DNA from: Pezizomycotina sp. ARF18
Lineage: Eukaryota; Ascomycota
DNA: 56,771 nt
NCBI GenBank assembly: GCA_002224055.1
Contig: AZLU01000255.1
Span: 1-56,771 of the forward strand
Direction of reading: 5' to 3'
In this document: positions 35,147 through 46,039 of the stretch, piece after piece
Numbering within the stretch: position 1 is the stretch's first letter
How the letters are laid out: every line of letters begins with the position of its first letter
Program-made: the position numbers and the translations under genes
The notes under the pieces: generated by a model
Told to the model about the DNA's origin: nothing
Seen by the model: the letters and a program-made list of their open reading frames with translations, nothing else
Database searches by the model: none

Positions 35147-37950
35147 GTTTTGACGATTTCGGGGGAGAGTATGCGTCCCATTGTATCCCAGGTTGTTTTG
35201 TGTCGTTGTTTTAGGGAGATGTTTGGTAAAAGTATGTCGTGATGTTGAACGAGTGTTGAAAGAACGATAAAGTCCGGTACGAGTTGGACGTTCCCGGTTA
35301 ATCAAGAGGCATTAAATATCAACTCTTACCCTCTCAATTACAACATTCGAACGAAAAACATATAAGAAAATAGGAAGAAAGTTCGTTCATCACATCTTAC
35401 ATCTAGGGCATTGATGCAAATATAAGAAAACCGAAATAAGAGGCAAAAAGAAAAAGCTTGGTAGCTAAGCTAAACTTGAACCCGTCTGCGGAAGGTATGA
35501 TTACTTTTTCTAAGTTTTCGCAAGCCACCTTTCGAATCTGTGGATAAACAATAAATAGCGCCCCTTGCTATCTATCGTCTTGTCCGCCACTTCCGGAAAA
35601 GGCTGCGTATTTTAGCCCTAACGCGAGGTTTTAAACAAATTAAGGAATAGCAATTTCATTAGATCTATTAGAAAGAGGAATGTTCTTCTAGAGTGCAGGT
35701 CTATTGGATGAAATTCTTTCGGCTACTCGGGGTTGGAAGAATCTCAAAATCTCAGATAGTAAGCTCAGCTATGTTTATGGTGGGCGTACCTTGCTACTTT
35801 CCACAGCTTCCAACTGGGCATTCCCTGGCGGATATAGGAAAGTCACCCGCTAGGAATCCGCAAAATGTATCCCAGGGTATCGGGTCACCCTAGACAATAT
35901 AAGATCGTAATTTCGCCTCCCGGTTTACGACGATGATGATTATTTTCAAAAGAAACAAAATTCAAGGATAGTAAGAAACATCGGGATACGCGCATTCTTT
36001 CGTTCCTTCTAGAATTCGGTTCATCCGTTGGTGATGAGATTGTAAACGCATTTCGCTTTTGAGAGAAAGGGGACCATACTGGGGTGAGTCGCAGCGGATA
36101 AGCTCGCTCCCGAAGCGTCTGAAGAATTTCGAAATCGAAGCCGAATATGAGCATCCCTCGAATGCCAATGCAGCGAAATCTAGACCGCGATAGGTAAATA
36201 CCTGCTCTTCATATGGATATTTCTCATGCATTTTTCATGAGATGCATTTGTGAAATTGAAGTATACTATAAAATCTGGCCGTGAAGTTCCGCGATCTCGC
36301 GAATCGGATCAATCCAGCATTTCTGACAGAAAATAGCTCAATGCACAATCTCCAACTCGTTTAAGCCGCAACGCCTCATATGTCAGTGAATCTATACGCA
36401 GGTTAATTTTGAGAATACAAAGCGCATTACTTCCTTCCTTCGTAGGGAAGAAGCTGGATATGATCGATTGGGTTCACGGTAGTACGAATGGCTTCTTTCA
36501 AGATTGCGATTTGAAAGTTCCGCACGGATATTTCTTTATATTCCACTTACAAACTATGGCTAACAGAAGCAAACAAAATTATGGTTAGAGAACCAAGACG
36601 AAATAAAACATTTTTCATGACTGGCTGAGCAGATAGATGTATCCTGAATATCTATGTTGGATTTTTTCAAAGATCCACTCTCGGCGTCGCCTTCTGGAAC
36701 ATTCTGGGGTCGAACTCCTTCGCAGATCTTACAGCTGTACAGGGAAGTGATATTCACATATAACTGAACCAGAAGGATGGCGACATAGTTCAGAGCCGGG
36801 GAACCGGGAATTTAACCGCTAAAGACGATGAGGGAAAACCCCTTAAACCCACGTTTCTGCCCGGTCTGGCAGGATTAGGATTATATTATTCTAATACTTC
36901 CTACCCGTGGTATATTTTTATATTCGATCCCTAACTAATCATTAAAGTAAGGCGTCTCTAGTCTATAAATTTGCCGCGGTTTGACCGAGGTAGTATGAGT
37001 CGGATGACATCGGAAGAGGCAGGAGCGGAAGGCTAAAATTACCTTAGCCAGCCAAACTATAGGCAATTGCTCCTTCAAGGAATTCGAAATTTTTCTTGAT
37101 ACGGCAACTTTTTGCCTTAGACGAAAAGTTATGAACGAACATTATCTTGATTGTTCCACTGCTGGAGATTTCGTACCAAAAGTTTCGTTGTTTGGTTATC
37201 TAGGATATCAAAAATCGTTAATGGTTTATCAGTAGGTCTGGAAATTACATGCCACTAACTTTCTCTACCATCCACTATTTCGCCGTTTGCTCCCTTCTGG
37301 AGAAGGTGGCTCCATATCAAAGTCGCAACGTAAAACGACTTATGAAGGAACTTCTACGCGTAAATGTACCGGCAACCATCGATATCACGAGGGGGAATTT
37401 CCCAGATTCTATATGAGCGGATTGGTGTTTTATTGCATCAAGTTGAAAATCCTTGTTTGCAGACACATCTTCAGAACAGCTCCAAGGTCTAGGAAAAATG
37501 CGTATGATAAATACGCAACTCGTCCATAATTTTATGTTTTTCTTCCAGAAGAAATTTCCATGATTCTACCCGGACTAACCTTTCTCCTCTTTTCTTCTCT
37601 TTTCTTTCGAAAGTTAAATCCAGGATTCAATAATTTTATTTCTAGGACTTGAAAGCCGTTTGCCAGTGTTTTTTTGTAGTGTTGTTGTATGACTTTAAAT
37701 CTGCTAGATGCTATTGCCAGTGAATTATAATGCAAGACACAAGCTAGTCTGCTACGAGGTTCTAAAATATGATGTCTTCTAAAACAACAGTCGATGAATC
37801 GCGTCATCGTCTTCATCCTAGCCTACGTCGTTACCTTCACCTGTGTAGACCCCCTCATCATCATTTTCCTCTCTTCCTCATCATCCTCTCCTCCCCCCGT
37901 CAAATATCGCAACGTCTCCTGGTCCCCTGACAAACCTTGTCACACAATCA
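35147..37950. other. Gene-poor interval
   Basis: It contains the promoter side of the second receptor gene, then mostly AT-rich DNA. Frames of 60-94 codons on both strands, such as minus 36231-35962 and minus 37816-37532, have no recognisable motif. I see no repeats of note. Confidence 0.4.
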
Positions 37951-38696
37951 TTACTCCACCCTAAACACCTCATACTTCCTCTCATTCTCCCGCAACCCAC
38001 AGCCACAACTTGCACAAGTCCTCCTCCGCGAGGTCGCCGTCAACGATCCTAACTCCCGTCCCGTAACGGCCGCATATACCCCATCAACCTTGCAAGCACC
38101 ACGTACTCCACGCCGATGCCCCCTCCATCGCACCTGAGCACAAAGTTCATCCCGTATTTTCGTCTTCCAACTTGACGCGTATTTTAATAATAGACACCGC
38201 GGGGATGTAGCGTTTTCGTTCCATAACTTTCTTTCGTCGCAAAGTCCTCCTGCGAGGGCATGGTCGAATGCGATCTGTTCGACGGCGAACGTCCCGTCGG
38301 GGCGAGCGCTTCGTTGTACCTGCAATAGTATACCAGTCCGCGGTTATGATCGAAGTACGTTACCCCGTCGTGATTTTTTGCTCCAGAGGAAAGGAAAGGG
38401 TGAACTTCATGCTGCGGTATACCCACGCGGGCCATTGTCGTGAGGTCGTGTGGCGTTACTGGGACGGGGCAGTCGCGGAAGAGTAGCTTGTCCAAAGGAG
38501 TATGGGATTCATAGTGAGTATGCTCCAGTAAAGTGAAGAACTTGTTGCAGACCGATGGTATGATTTTGAGGTCGCGGTATGAGAGGTGGGAGAAGACTTC
38601 CAGCCATAACTCTGGGGAAGTACGACGCTGAAGTGGCGCCGAGATGCTATGACTTCGGTTGATGGGGTATTGGGATTCATTACGGTACATAAGCAT
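37951..38696 (-). CDS. F-box protein C, frames interrupted
   Basis: The start is taken as ATG at 38696 (MLMYRNES). The open frame extends further upstream, but with no ATG in good context. The F-box reads TSPELWLEVFSHLSYRDLKI followed by IPSVCNKFFTLL, then LDKLLFRDCPVPV. Next come VGIPQHEVHPFLSSGAKNHD and VTYFDHNRGLVYYCRYNEAL. After a shift come PDGTFAVEQIAFDHALAGG, WNENATSPRCLLLKYAS and KVDGVYAAVTGRELGSLT. LDKLLFRD, HPFL and ENATSP match F-box A and B, so the three are paralogues. The C-terminal frame after ENATSP is uncertain. Probable SCF substrate adaptor with an unknown target. Confidence 0.6.
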
Positions 38697-39875
38697 CGTG
38701 TATAATATCTGGTTGAATACGTACGAAAAGCTCTTCGAACTGATGATAAAGTGTCTCTGACGGTGTTTTTCCCTGAAGCACTTGCGAAGCAAATTATCAT
38801 ATACACAGGCTTCTGGAGGCAATCTGCGAATTCTTACCCATAGATAAAGTAGACTTTTTCGCGATGACACACATCAGGCAAAGATTTGCAATCTACACCA
38901 TTGTCGTCCTTATATTGAGTTGCAATAAAAAGATGATCTTTGAGAAGGCCAGTCAATATGTAGAACAATCTCGGGCTCGTATACAGATTCATTTATGCAA
39001 CTTTAGCAGTCCAAAGTTTTTGAGCGAAATTGATGAAGCAAAGGCAAAATCTTCCTTCGCATAATCAAACTATTAACGTGCAGCAACCCGGTTATAAGGA
39101 TACCAGCTGTATTGACCAACAATAATATACCAAAAGGCATACTGGCTAAGATATTTTTAGCCCACGGGAAAAAATGTTCCTGGGCTAGAAGACCGAGCGG
39201 GATCAAACTTGAAGTTGAATGCGTAATATACCAATCTCATGATCGTCATAACTATAGCCGTGAAACTTTTGCAAACACAATAAGATCCGCTTTGTAGCGT
39301 GTGATTCGTATGTATCCCGAGTCTCTCATTGTTATCAGTTCTACGGGCCCGGGCTTGGACACGACATTGACTCGGATTCCTCCAGAGCCGACAGGACTCT
39401 TAATCCAAGATACTAGCATGTTCCGATGACAGTTTAACTCGCTCTCTACTAACTTTAGCAGCGAAACCACCCAGGTTTCCAATACCATCATGTCTCTAAT
39501 AATCACCGTACCGTAGCTAAACATCGATATAATCACTGATGGACTTGAAATGTAGTACATTCGCTCCCTTGAGCAGTAGCTGACGCTGGAAGTAATGGAT
39601 CGTGTGGATAGTAAATTGGATAAAGAGTCTCATGTACTCCTTATTTATTCAATTATTTATTTATTTATTTATTTATTACCAAGTTCATCGGCTTATAGCA
39701 AGCACTACCGTTTCTAGTGCTCACACCAAGTTTCGCACCACGCGAAGAAAACACTCCTCCCTTCTAAAACAATCCAAGAATGAGTTTACTTCTTCTCTTT
39801 AACCACTCTTCGAGATCGATGGTTCATCGCATCTCTTCCAAAATCATCCACCATCTTCACCATCGCATCTCTCAC
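38697..39875. other. Intergenic, no gene recognised
   Basis: Divergent promoters of F-box C and the 39876 gene should lie here. A TTTA microsatellite occupies about 39653-39677. Just before 39876 the sequence is C/T-rich like a leader. Confidence 0.45.
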
Positions 39876-40918
39876 ATGGACATACGCAACCTCATCAACC
39901 CTGCCACTCCGACCGTGGAGCTCAACGACCCCTTGCAGCAGACCTTGACCAACCCGTCCTTCCACAGCATCGACTTCGGTGGAGCAGGACCGGTTACGAG
40001 GGCCGCCCGGCGTAAGAGCCTGAGCTCCAGGCTGCGGCGCAACCCGCACCTGCGATCGAGGACCCTATTTCACCACTCGATACGTATCACCCGCCGGAAA
40101 GGCTTACCACTCTCGACAGCGTTGCGACCGAAGGAGACGAAACTCCAGCTCCGGAGTTAGATGTACGGGAGGACAAAAGTCCCGCGGTGGTGCAACTGGC
40201 AGCGGTTGGAGACAGCGAACGGAGGATAGCCTGGAGTCGAGGATTTCCCGTATTCTTCAGGACCAGAGCGACTCCGAGCTGAGTGACGCGCCCGATATCG
40301 ATGACGAAAGGGAAGGGTTGATAAAGGGAGGACAGGATCAATCTGCGCCGGCGACCTGCTTGGAGAAAAAGGAGTTCGACAACTTCATCACGGCTTTCGT
40401 CGGAAAACTGACCGATGGCGACGACGGATCAAACACGGCGGTAATTCTAGCCTCTTACCACATTTCTCCATATAACTTGAAGCTGACCTGCTTTTAACTA
40501 CAGGGTAATCGGCACCTGAACCTCCGCTCGATATCCGCGCAGTGGTTCCGGTGCTTCCTGTCGAATCTGGACCCGGATATCGCAGACGCCGCCGTGGAAG
40601 ACTTCCACTCTCGCACCGGCTCATCGGCTTCTTCTTCATCGATTTCATCACCGTCCAGCCGACGCCGTCGATGTTGCAAACATTCAAGGAGAACATAAGT
40701 ACGATGGAAAAACAGCTAAAAAAAATAAATAAAGAGATGGCTGCTAGGAGCACCGCGTACAAGGAGACCGTCGGTGTTTTTAAGACCGGTTTAACGGAAC
40801 TGAGAAGGAGAAGCGATGCGGGTACGCTTGGTAAGCTTTCTGTTTCGTCGATCACAAACTCAGATTGAATTTGAAATGCGCTGGCCATTACAGTACAATT
40901 ATCTGAAAATTGGCCCAG

Positions 40919-40959
<41 letters not shown>

Positions 40960-41755
40960 CAAAAAGCTCCTTGAAAATAAAGTTTTAATTTCCCATTTAT
41001 AATTCTAACTCGCTTGATCAGGAACCGCCGGATCATCAATTCCCCTTCTCAACCCTGCTCAAAAGACAAGTCGTCAGCGCCCCCAAGTTCTACCACCAAA
41101 GACCAAACGAAAACACAATCCGCACAAAGCGCCAGTAACCCCACTACCAACCACCAGCCGCGAGCGCACCCAAAGCCCCCGCAGAACCAAAGCAGCCCGC
41201 GCAAGTAAAACTCCCAAGTCCCTACAGTCAAAGGACCGAAACGCCAGGCATACAAACACAGCTCGCAGAGCCCCGGTGACGCACCATCTACGATCAAAAG
41301 CAAGCGCAAAAGAAGTGCCTCTACCCCCGGAACTTCAGATACGATTATACTCTCACAGCCTCCGCCGGCGAAACCGTTAGCGCGAAAGAAAAGGATGACT
41401 GAGCAGGCCGGCAAGCGGAGCCCCACGCCGACACTTTTACAGCAGAAAATGGAGAGGCAGAGGAAAGCGAGCTTGGAGGAGGATGCGGCGAAGGGCAAAC
41501 ATAGCGATGAGGAGGGTTAGGTAAGGGAAGAAAGCTAAAGTAAGTGGGAATAAGTGGGGACGATGGTTGAGGAAAATACAGAGCACGAGAGAAGTCAACG
41601 AGAAGAAACAAGTGGAAGATAATAAAGAAGCCGAGGAGTTAAACGAGGACAAAATCGAGGAAAAGAAACCAGTCGAAGCGAAAAGAGAGGAAGAGTAACG
41701 AAGAACTTATCGCAGAAGCAGTAGCGGCTGACCCGACTTTACCGCAGGTAACCTG
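39876..41755 (+). CDS. Basic, coiled-coil, probably nuclear protein, two introns, frames interrupted
   Basis: The start at 39876 gives MDIRNLINPATPTVELNDPL. Shifts follow through PAPAIEDPISPLDTYHPPER and RISRILQDQSDSELSDAPDI to KKEFDNFITAFVGKLTDGDD. Intron 1 (40441-40503) leads to HLNLRSISAQWFRCFLSNLD, FFFIDFITVQPTP and a coiled coil (ENISTMEKQLKKINKEMAAR). Intron 2 (40831-41021, GTAAGC, CTAAC, CAG) splices in phase to about 120 open codons of basic Pro/Lys/Arg sequence (PPKTKRKHNPHKAP, TQSPRRTKAARASKTP). Then come RKKRMTEQAGKRSPTPTLL, an E/K-rich stretch (KKQVEDNKEAEELNEDKIEE) and NEELIAEAVAADPTLPQ. Composition suggests a nuclear or chromatin protein. No named family is recognised. An earlier ATG at 39819 is possible. 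Confidence 0.55.
40919..40957 (+). repeat. A39 tract inside an intron
   Basis: Thirty-nine consecutive A lie within the second intron of the 39876 gene, between the donor at 40831 and the CTAAC branch site near 41006. It is the longest homopolymer in the window. Confidence 0.85.
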
Positions 41756-44700
41756 ATTGTTCAATCGGACGAAAAGGTCATTAAGAGGCCGAGGTGGAGC
41801 TCTATCGATACTACTCGAGAATAGTGCTTGGAGGTGCATATGATTACAGTTACTAATGAGTTGGAATTCTAAGTCTTTTTTTTTTTTGGTTTCGTGATTC
41901 AACAGTTGGCGCTTCGGATGGATATTGATATGGTGTTTGATTTGCTTGTTTTACTTTTGTCTGATGTTTTATTAGTGCTTCTTACCCGTCGGCGCACAGG
42001 ATATTCGGTATGGAACTGGGTTTTAATATTGTTCCTTGTCATTGGTTCGGCGCATGGTAATAGATTAGATTAAGACTGAGAATTGATACTCTGATGCAAA
42101 TTCGTTAAGAACAAGGCGATACCGCTAATAAACCGCGTTTATTATCTATCCACCGCTGATAAGCATGTGGTAATATGAAGTCATACACGAGCCCCGATGC
42201 CAGAGCATACAAGATTACCAGCATCGCCAGAGTGCCTGCTGCTTCAAGCGCGGCTGTCATAAGTTAATCTCACTATTATAGTTTTAGTACTCTGGTCAAT
42301 TAGGTTATATCTAGCACGATATAACTAACGATCACCCTATTAGTAAAATGCCATGATCGATCCCATCGGATCAAACTCCGACGCAGATATATGCAGCTGC
42401 CCAGAGGAGCGGGTCGTCATACTGACAAACGACTCGGAATCGTGCGCGCCTGCCGGAGGCTGTCATCCTCCACATCCCATTCGCTCTGCCGGGTTTTGCG
42501 ACTGGATCGTAATACTTTCTCTTGTTCCTACTTGACGGAGCTTTCTAGAGGCTTCGCAGATTTTGACGAGATAGCGGCGTTATAATCATGCGACTTTTCA
42601 AGCGCCAGAGGTTGCGACCGTTGTTCTGAAGCCGTGCTGGTAGCCGCGGCCTGCCCCCTTTGCAGACCAGCTTGCCCGCTAAGGTCTTTTTTTTCTCGTG
42701 ACGCCAATCGCCGCGACGCCTAAATCCCGCAGCTTCCTGACGGCGTTATGTGATATGGTATTTGTTCACGATGGAAAAGACAGACCGAACTGGTACGAGC
42801 CAGAGATGCTGGCGCTGCCGCTCGACATCAGCAAAAGGTTTTTGACTTCGCCCAGCGGCGCCCGCTGCGCCGGCCGCGCCGACGCTAAATTAGCGCCTAC
42901 TCCGGAAACCGACTGATCGCATCAACATCGGGTATAAAATAGCCCCCGACGAAGTTGTTCTTTCCCATGTTAAACTTATGTAGCTCGAACTATATTTAAT
43001 TAGAGATACATCCCAGGGCGCAGCGGTGTTTTTTCCCTGATGATCGCTGGGGCGTGACATCCTGGAGAAGGCCTGGAGGTTAAACCTACTGGTTGGAAGA
43101 ACACGAACAACGTACCCAAACAAAGCGATTGGGAGAAGAGGACCAACTCCATGGGATGTAGAATATTTTGAGATAAATACGCTACCACGCAATGCTCCAT
43201 AGATTTTCATAATATGACACTGCTCCTCATACATACTGAGGTATTTGGTTGGAAGTAATCAGAATGATTTGATAATTGCATTCTACGCATCTAATAGCAT
43301 GTTCAAAGTGTACCAACCTACATCTTGATGAGGTCTAGAATGTTCTCTCTTGGATGTTTTGGTCAAGATGATGTTCGCTATCCAATCCAGCTACTTCGGA
43401 TTCATGATCTTCCGCTCCTATTATTATCACCGCCGGTTTGCTTTATGCCAGTCCTGACGGCCCCATCTTAGAGTCTACAGTGTCCTTCAGCGAATTATTC
43501 TGCCCGTGTGCCGTTTTAATCTCGTTTCTCGGTTAAACTCCACACTCGGTCTCAAATCCTGCAGCCCTGACCTTTTCTTCGGTATGTTCGTAATATATTG
43601 CTACCGAGCGATTACTATCTTGCGTTGAGAAACTCCCGAAATTCCCTCCCTTTGATGCCCGGATGCTACAGCAGCAGATACGGCCCAGCAGCGGAAATTG
43701 ACAACCCTATCCATTACTTTATGCTTCGGTGCGCTCCGAGACCACGGAAGCGTTATTGATCAATTGATACCGAACCATCAGATTTTGGGAGTTTAGAACC
43801 AAAACCTATGACCTTCGAACCTTCATCCGGCGAAATAATATCTTAGATAACCATCCCCGCGCTTTTCTTGAATCAAGAACACGATCGTTGAGGAATTGCC
43901 CATGCTGCTTTAGACGAAGACGGCGGCCGTACTACCGCTGACGGTAACAGCAATTTTGTTGATTGCCTGCCACGATCACGGATCAGAGCCCATAGTTAGA
44001 ATTCACGCCCATTTCGTCCCCGTAAATGATAGCACATCAACTTCCGGCTCGTCGCGAGTGTTCCCGCATAGTTTGATGTTTAAAGGGCCAGTGGAGCTTA
44101 CGTCGGTATCATCAAGGGTCTGCAGGTCTAATAGAGGCTACGGAGGGTTCATTTTCCGGTGGTATTCCACGCTATAGACTAATAGGTACGCTTCTGAAGG
44201 TGTTCATGTCAAATATTAAGCTATCGCGCAAAAAGAAAAACGAAAGGCAATCATGCCAAAAGAAGATTCAATATAACCGTAAGTAATTAGCAGATAAGCC
44301 TAGCTCAGCTTCCACGTATATAGCAGAAACCTCTCGAACCATTTTCTGGTATGTGGATTCGAGCACACGGACAATTTTACGACTTGAAGTAAAAAGCGTT
44401 GGCCCGGTTCGAAAAAGATTTCGCGCGATTCCCCTGAGAATGTCACGTAGCCGCTCAATATTGTATTATTGGCGAGCAAGGGCCATCCTTGCGAGACTGC
44501 ATAATGCAGGCTGCGCCAGAGGATCCTTTCAAGAGAGCTGGGTTTTAAGAGGCCCGGCTTCCACCGCTTAACCAATATAACACAACACAAAGAAAGAAAG
44601 AAAGAAAGAAAGAAAGAAATACAGGGTAATACATACAAGCACGGTATTCAAACAAGGTCTCATTCTATTTTTTTTTTTCGGATGAGGCTATCCATGAATT

Positions 44701-45300
44701 AGCCCGCACCGACAAGAAGCATACGCACCGCCTTTCTCCACAGCCTCGTCTAGGCTATAACTCACGTGCTTGCTCAGTACAGAATATATGTCTGGAATTA
44801 TTTATATCGCACGAAGACTGTCGCGCGATTCATGGATAATTGACTCAGAAGGATCCTTACATCTACTACAATCCAGTAATTCAATTTTTTTGTGGCGAAT
44901 CGATTCACCTCATCGATTTGTATAACCACATGCACCTTGTTCACAGGAGATAACTCCACAGTCGATGGGGTAAATCCCTCGTTACTTTATCGCGCATGCC
45001 AAAGTTCGAATTTGGCCGTTGGTGTCTATTCATCAATTTTGCATTTGATCTTTTTTTTTTTTTTTTTTTTTTTTTCTTTCGGGCAAACTGGCCAGTAGAG
45101 TTACTTCTGCGAAAGTCAAGCTATCAAAAACCTGAGCCTATAATTACTACTGAGAATAAGGCTATTTCATTGCCGATCACTTTGAGGCGGAAAATACCAA
45201 GGTTACGATATTTCGAACAACTTCCCCGCACTTCATCAGCCGCGGCCTCGTTCGGTAGAAAATGAGTGTATAGAGTTATATTCACATCGAGCTTCTTAAC
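41756..45300. other. Gene-poor interval of 3.5 kb
   Basis: No gene can be assigned. Protein-like fragments occur on both strands: minus near 42.4-42.6 kb (SHDYNAAISSKSAKPLESSV), plus 42698-42916 (MVFVHDGKDRPNWYEPEMLA), and plus 43.4-44.2 kb. These frames are broken by many stops, more like old coding relics than one-base errors. An AAAG microsatellite lies at about 44589-44619 and T25 at 45051-45075. Confidence 0.35.
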
Positions 45301-45390
45301 TGCGGCATAGCTCAGTGGTTAGAGCACCGATTTCGACTTTCTTAGTCAGCACTGGCTTCGGAGGGCACCAGTTCGAATCTGGTTGTTGCA
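45301..45390 (+). tRNA. tRNA-like gene 1 with an insert in the anticodon arm
   Basis: The acceptor TGCGGCA pairs with TGTTGCA over seven pairs (two G-T). The D arm is GCTC-AGTGGTTA-GAGC and the T arm ACCAG-TTCGAAT-CTGGT. Internal A-box and B-box elements are intact, and T18 at 45409-45426 is a Pol III terminator. CCGA pairs with TCGG as an anticodon stem, but 25 bases lie in the loop instead of seven, as in an intron-containing pre-tRNA with an insert of about 18. Inside it GACT-TTCTT-AGTC forms a hairpin overlapping positions 35-37. Position 34-36 would read CGA (Ser), yet the long Ser variable arm is missing, so I leave the identity open. Confidence 0.6.
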
Positions 45391-45790
45391 ATTATCAGTT
45401 TTATATTCTTTTTTTTTTTTTTTTTTCGCCGCGTTGCATGCATGGATGCTTTCGAGACAAAGTTAGAGCGGCACACGAGTAACTACAGAGAACATGGCGC
45501 TTTTTTAAGGGCTCTAGTCAAAGTTTCCCTTCCATTCGTCATCCTCGTGGTACCAAAAGATACTAGAATACAGCGATCATCATGGCTTTGGTAATTTTTA
45601 CCTGCAGCATCATAGCTGGGTTAATTAGGCCACACTTTTATACCTTTACTCATGTGAAAAAGCGTACCTCTTTGATCATAGCTAACTAAGTACTTGATAC
45701 ATTACTGTTTTTCATTGCGCTCCCGCGCGTTGCCAGTCCAGACCGTATTATTCTGTTGACTCATATACGCCGATGAAACGTTGATCTATC
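45391..45790. other. Spacer between the two tRNA-like genes
   Basis: It holds the T18 terminator of gene 1 and about 360 bases without coding features. The flanks of the two tRNA-like genes do not look alike beyond the RNA bodies, so they are not a simple recent tandem duplication. Confidence 0.45.
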
Positions 45791-45885
45791 TGCGGTATAG
45801 TTCAGTGGTTAGAGCACCGATCTGTCCATCGTGGACTACGTCTAAAACGATTCCTCGGGGTCACCAGTTCGAATCTGTTGTTGCA
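45791..45885 (+). tRNA. tRNA-like gene 2 with an insert in the anticodon arm
   Basis: It shares most of gene 1's body: TGCGGTA with TGTTGCA, D arm GTTC-AGTGGTTA-GAGC, CCGA with TCGG, and ACCAG-TTCGAAT. The 3' T stem reads CTGT, one G short of CTGGT in gene 1. The anticodon loop region is 32 bases, an insert of about 25. GTCC-ATCGT-GGAC forms a hairpin whose 5' side covers positions 34-37, giving GTC (Asp) at 34-36, but the discriminator base is C, not the G expected for Asp. A T7 terminator is at 45907-45913. Identity is uncertain. Confidence 0.55.
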
Positions 45886-46039
45886 CTTCAAGCAGTCTAC
45901 CAGTACTTTTTTTATGCAAGCTGTATCATCTTATCTTATAATCCTTTTTAGCAACGTATGTATCCAGTTAATTATAGACCACGAGAAAAATCATCCCGCA
46001 CATTATCATTATGTTATTTTATCATAAGTACACCAGAAG

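Noticed and set aside
44589-44619. AAAG, AAT, TAG and TTTA repeats as possible CRISPR-like or regulatory arrays
   Set aside because: Plain microsatellites without spacers, and the context is eukaryotic.
45301-45885. Firm assignment as tRNA-Ser(CGA) and tRNA-Asp(GTC)
   Set aside because: No long variable arm for Ser, wrong discriminator for Asp, and nearly identical bodies. Anticodon placement depends on uncertain intron ends.
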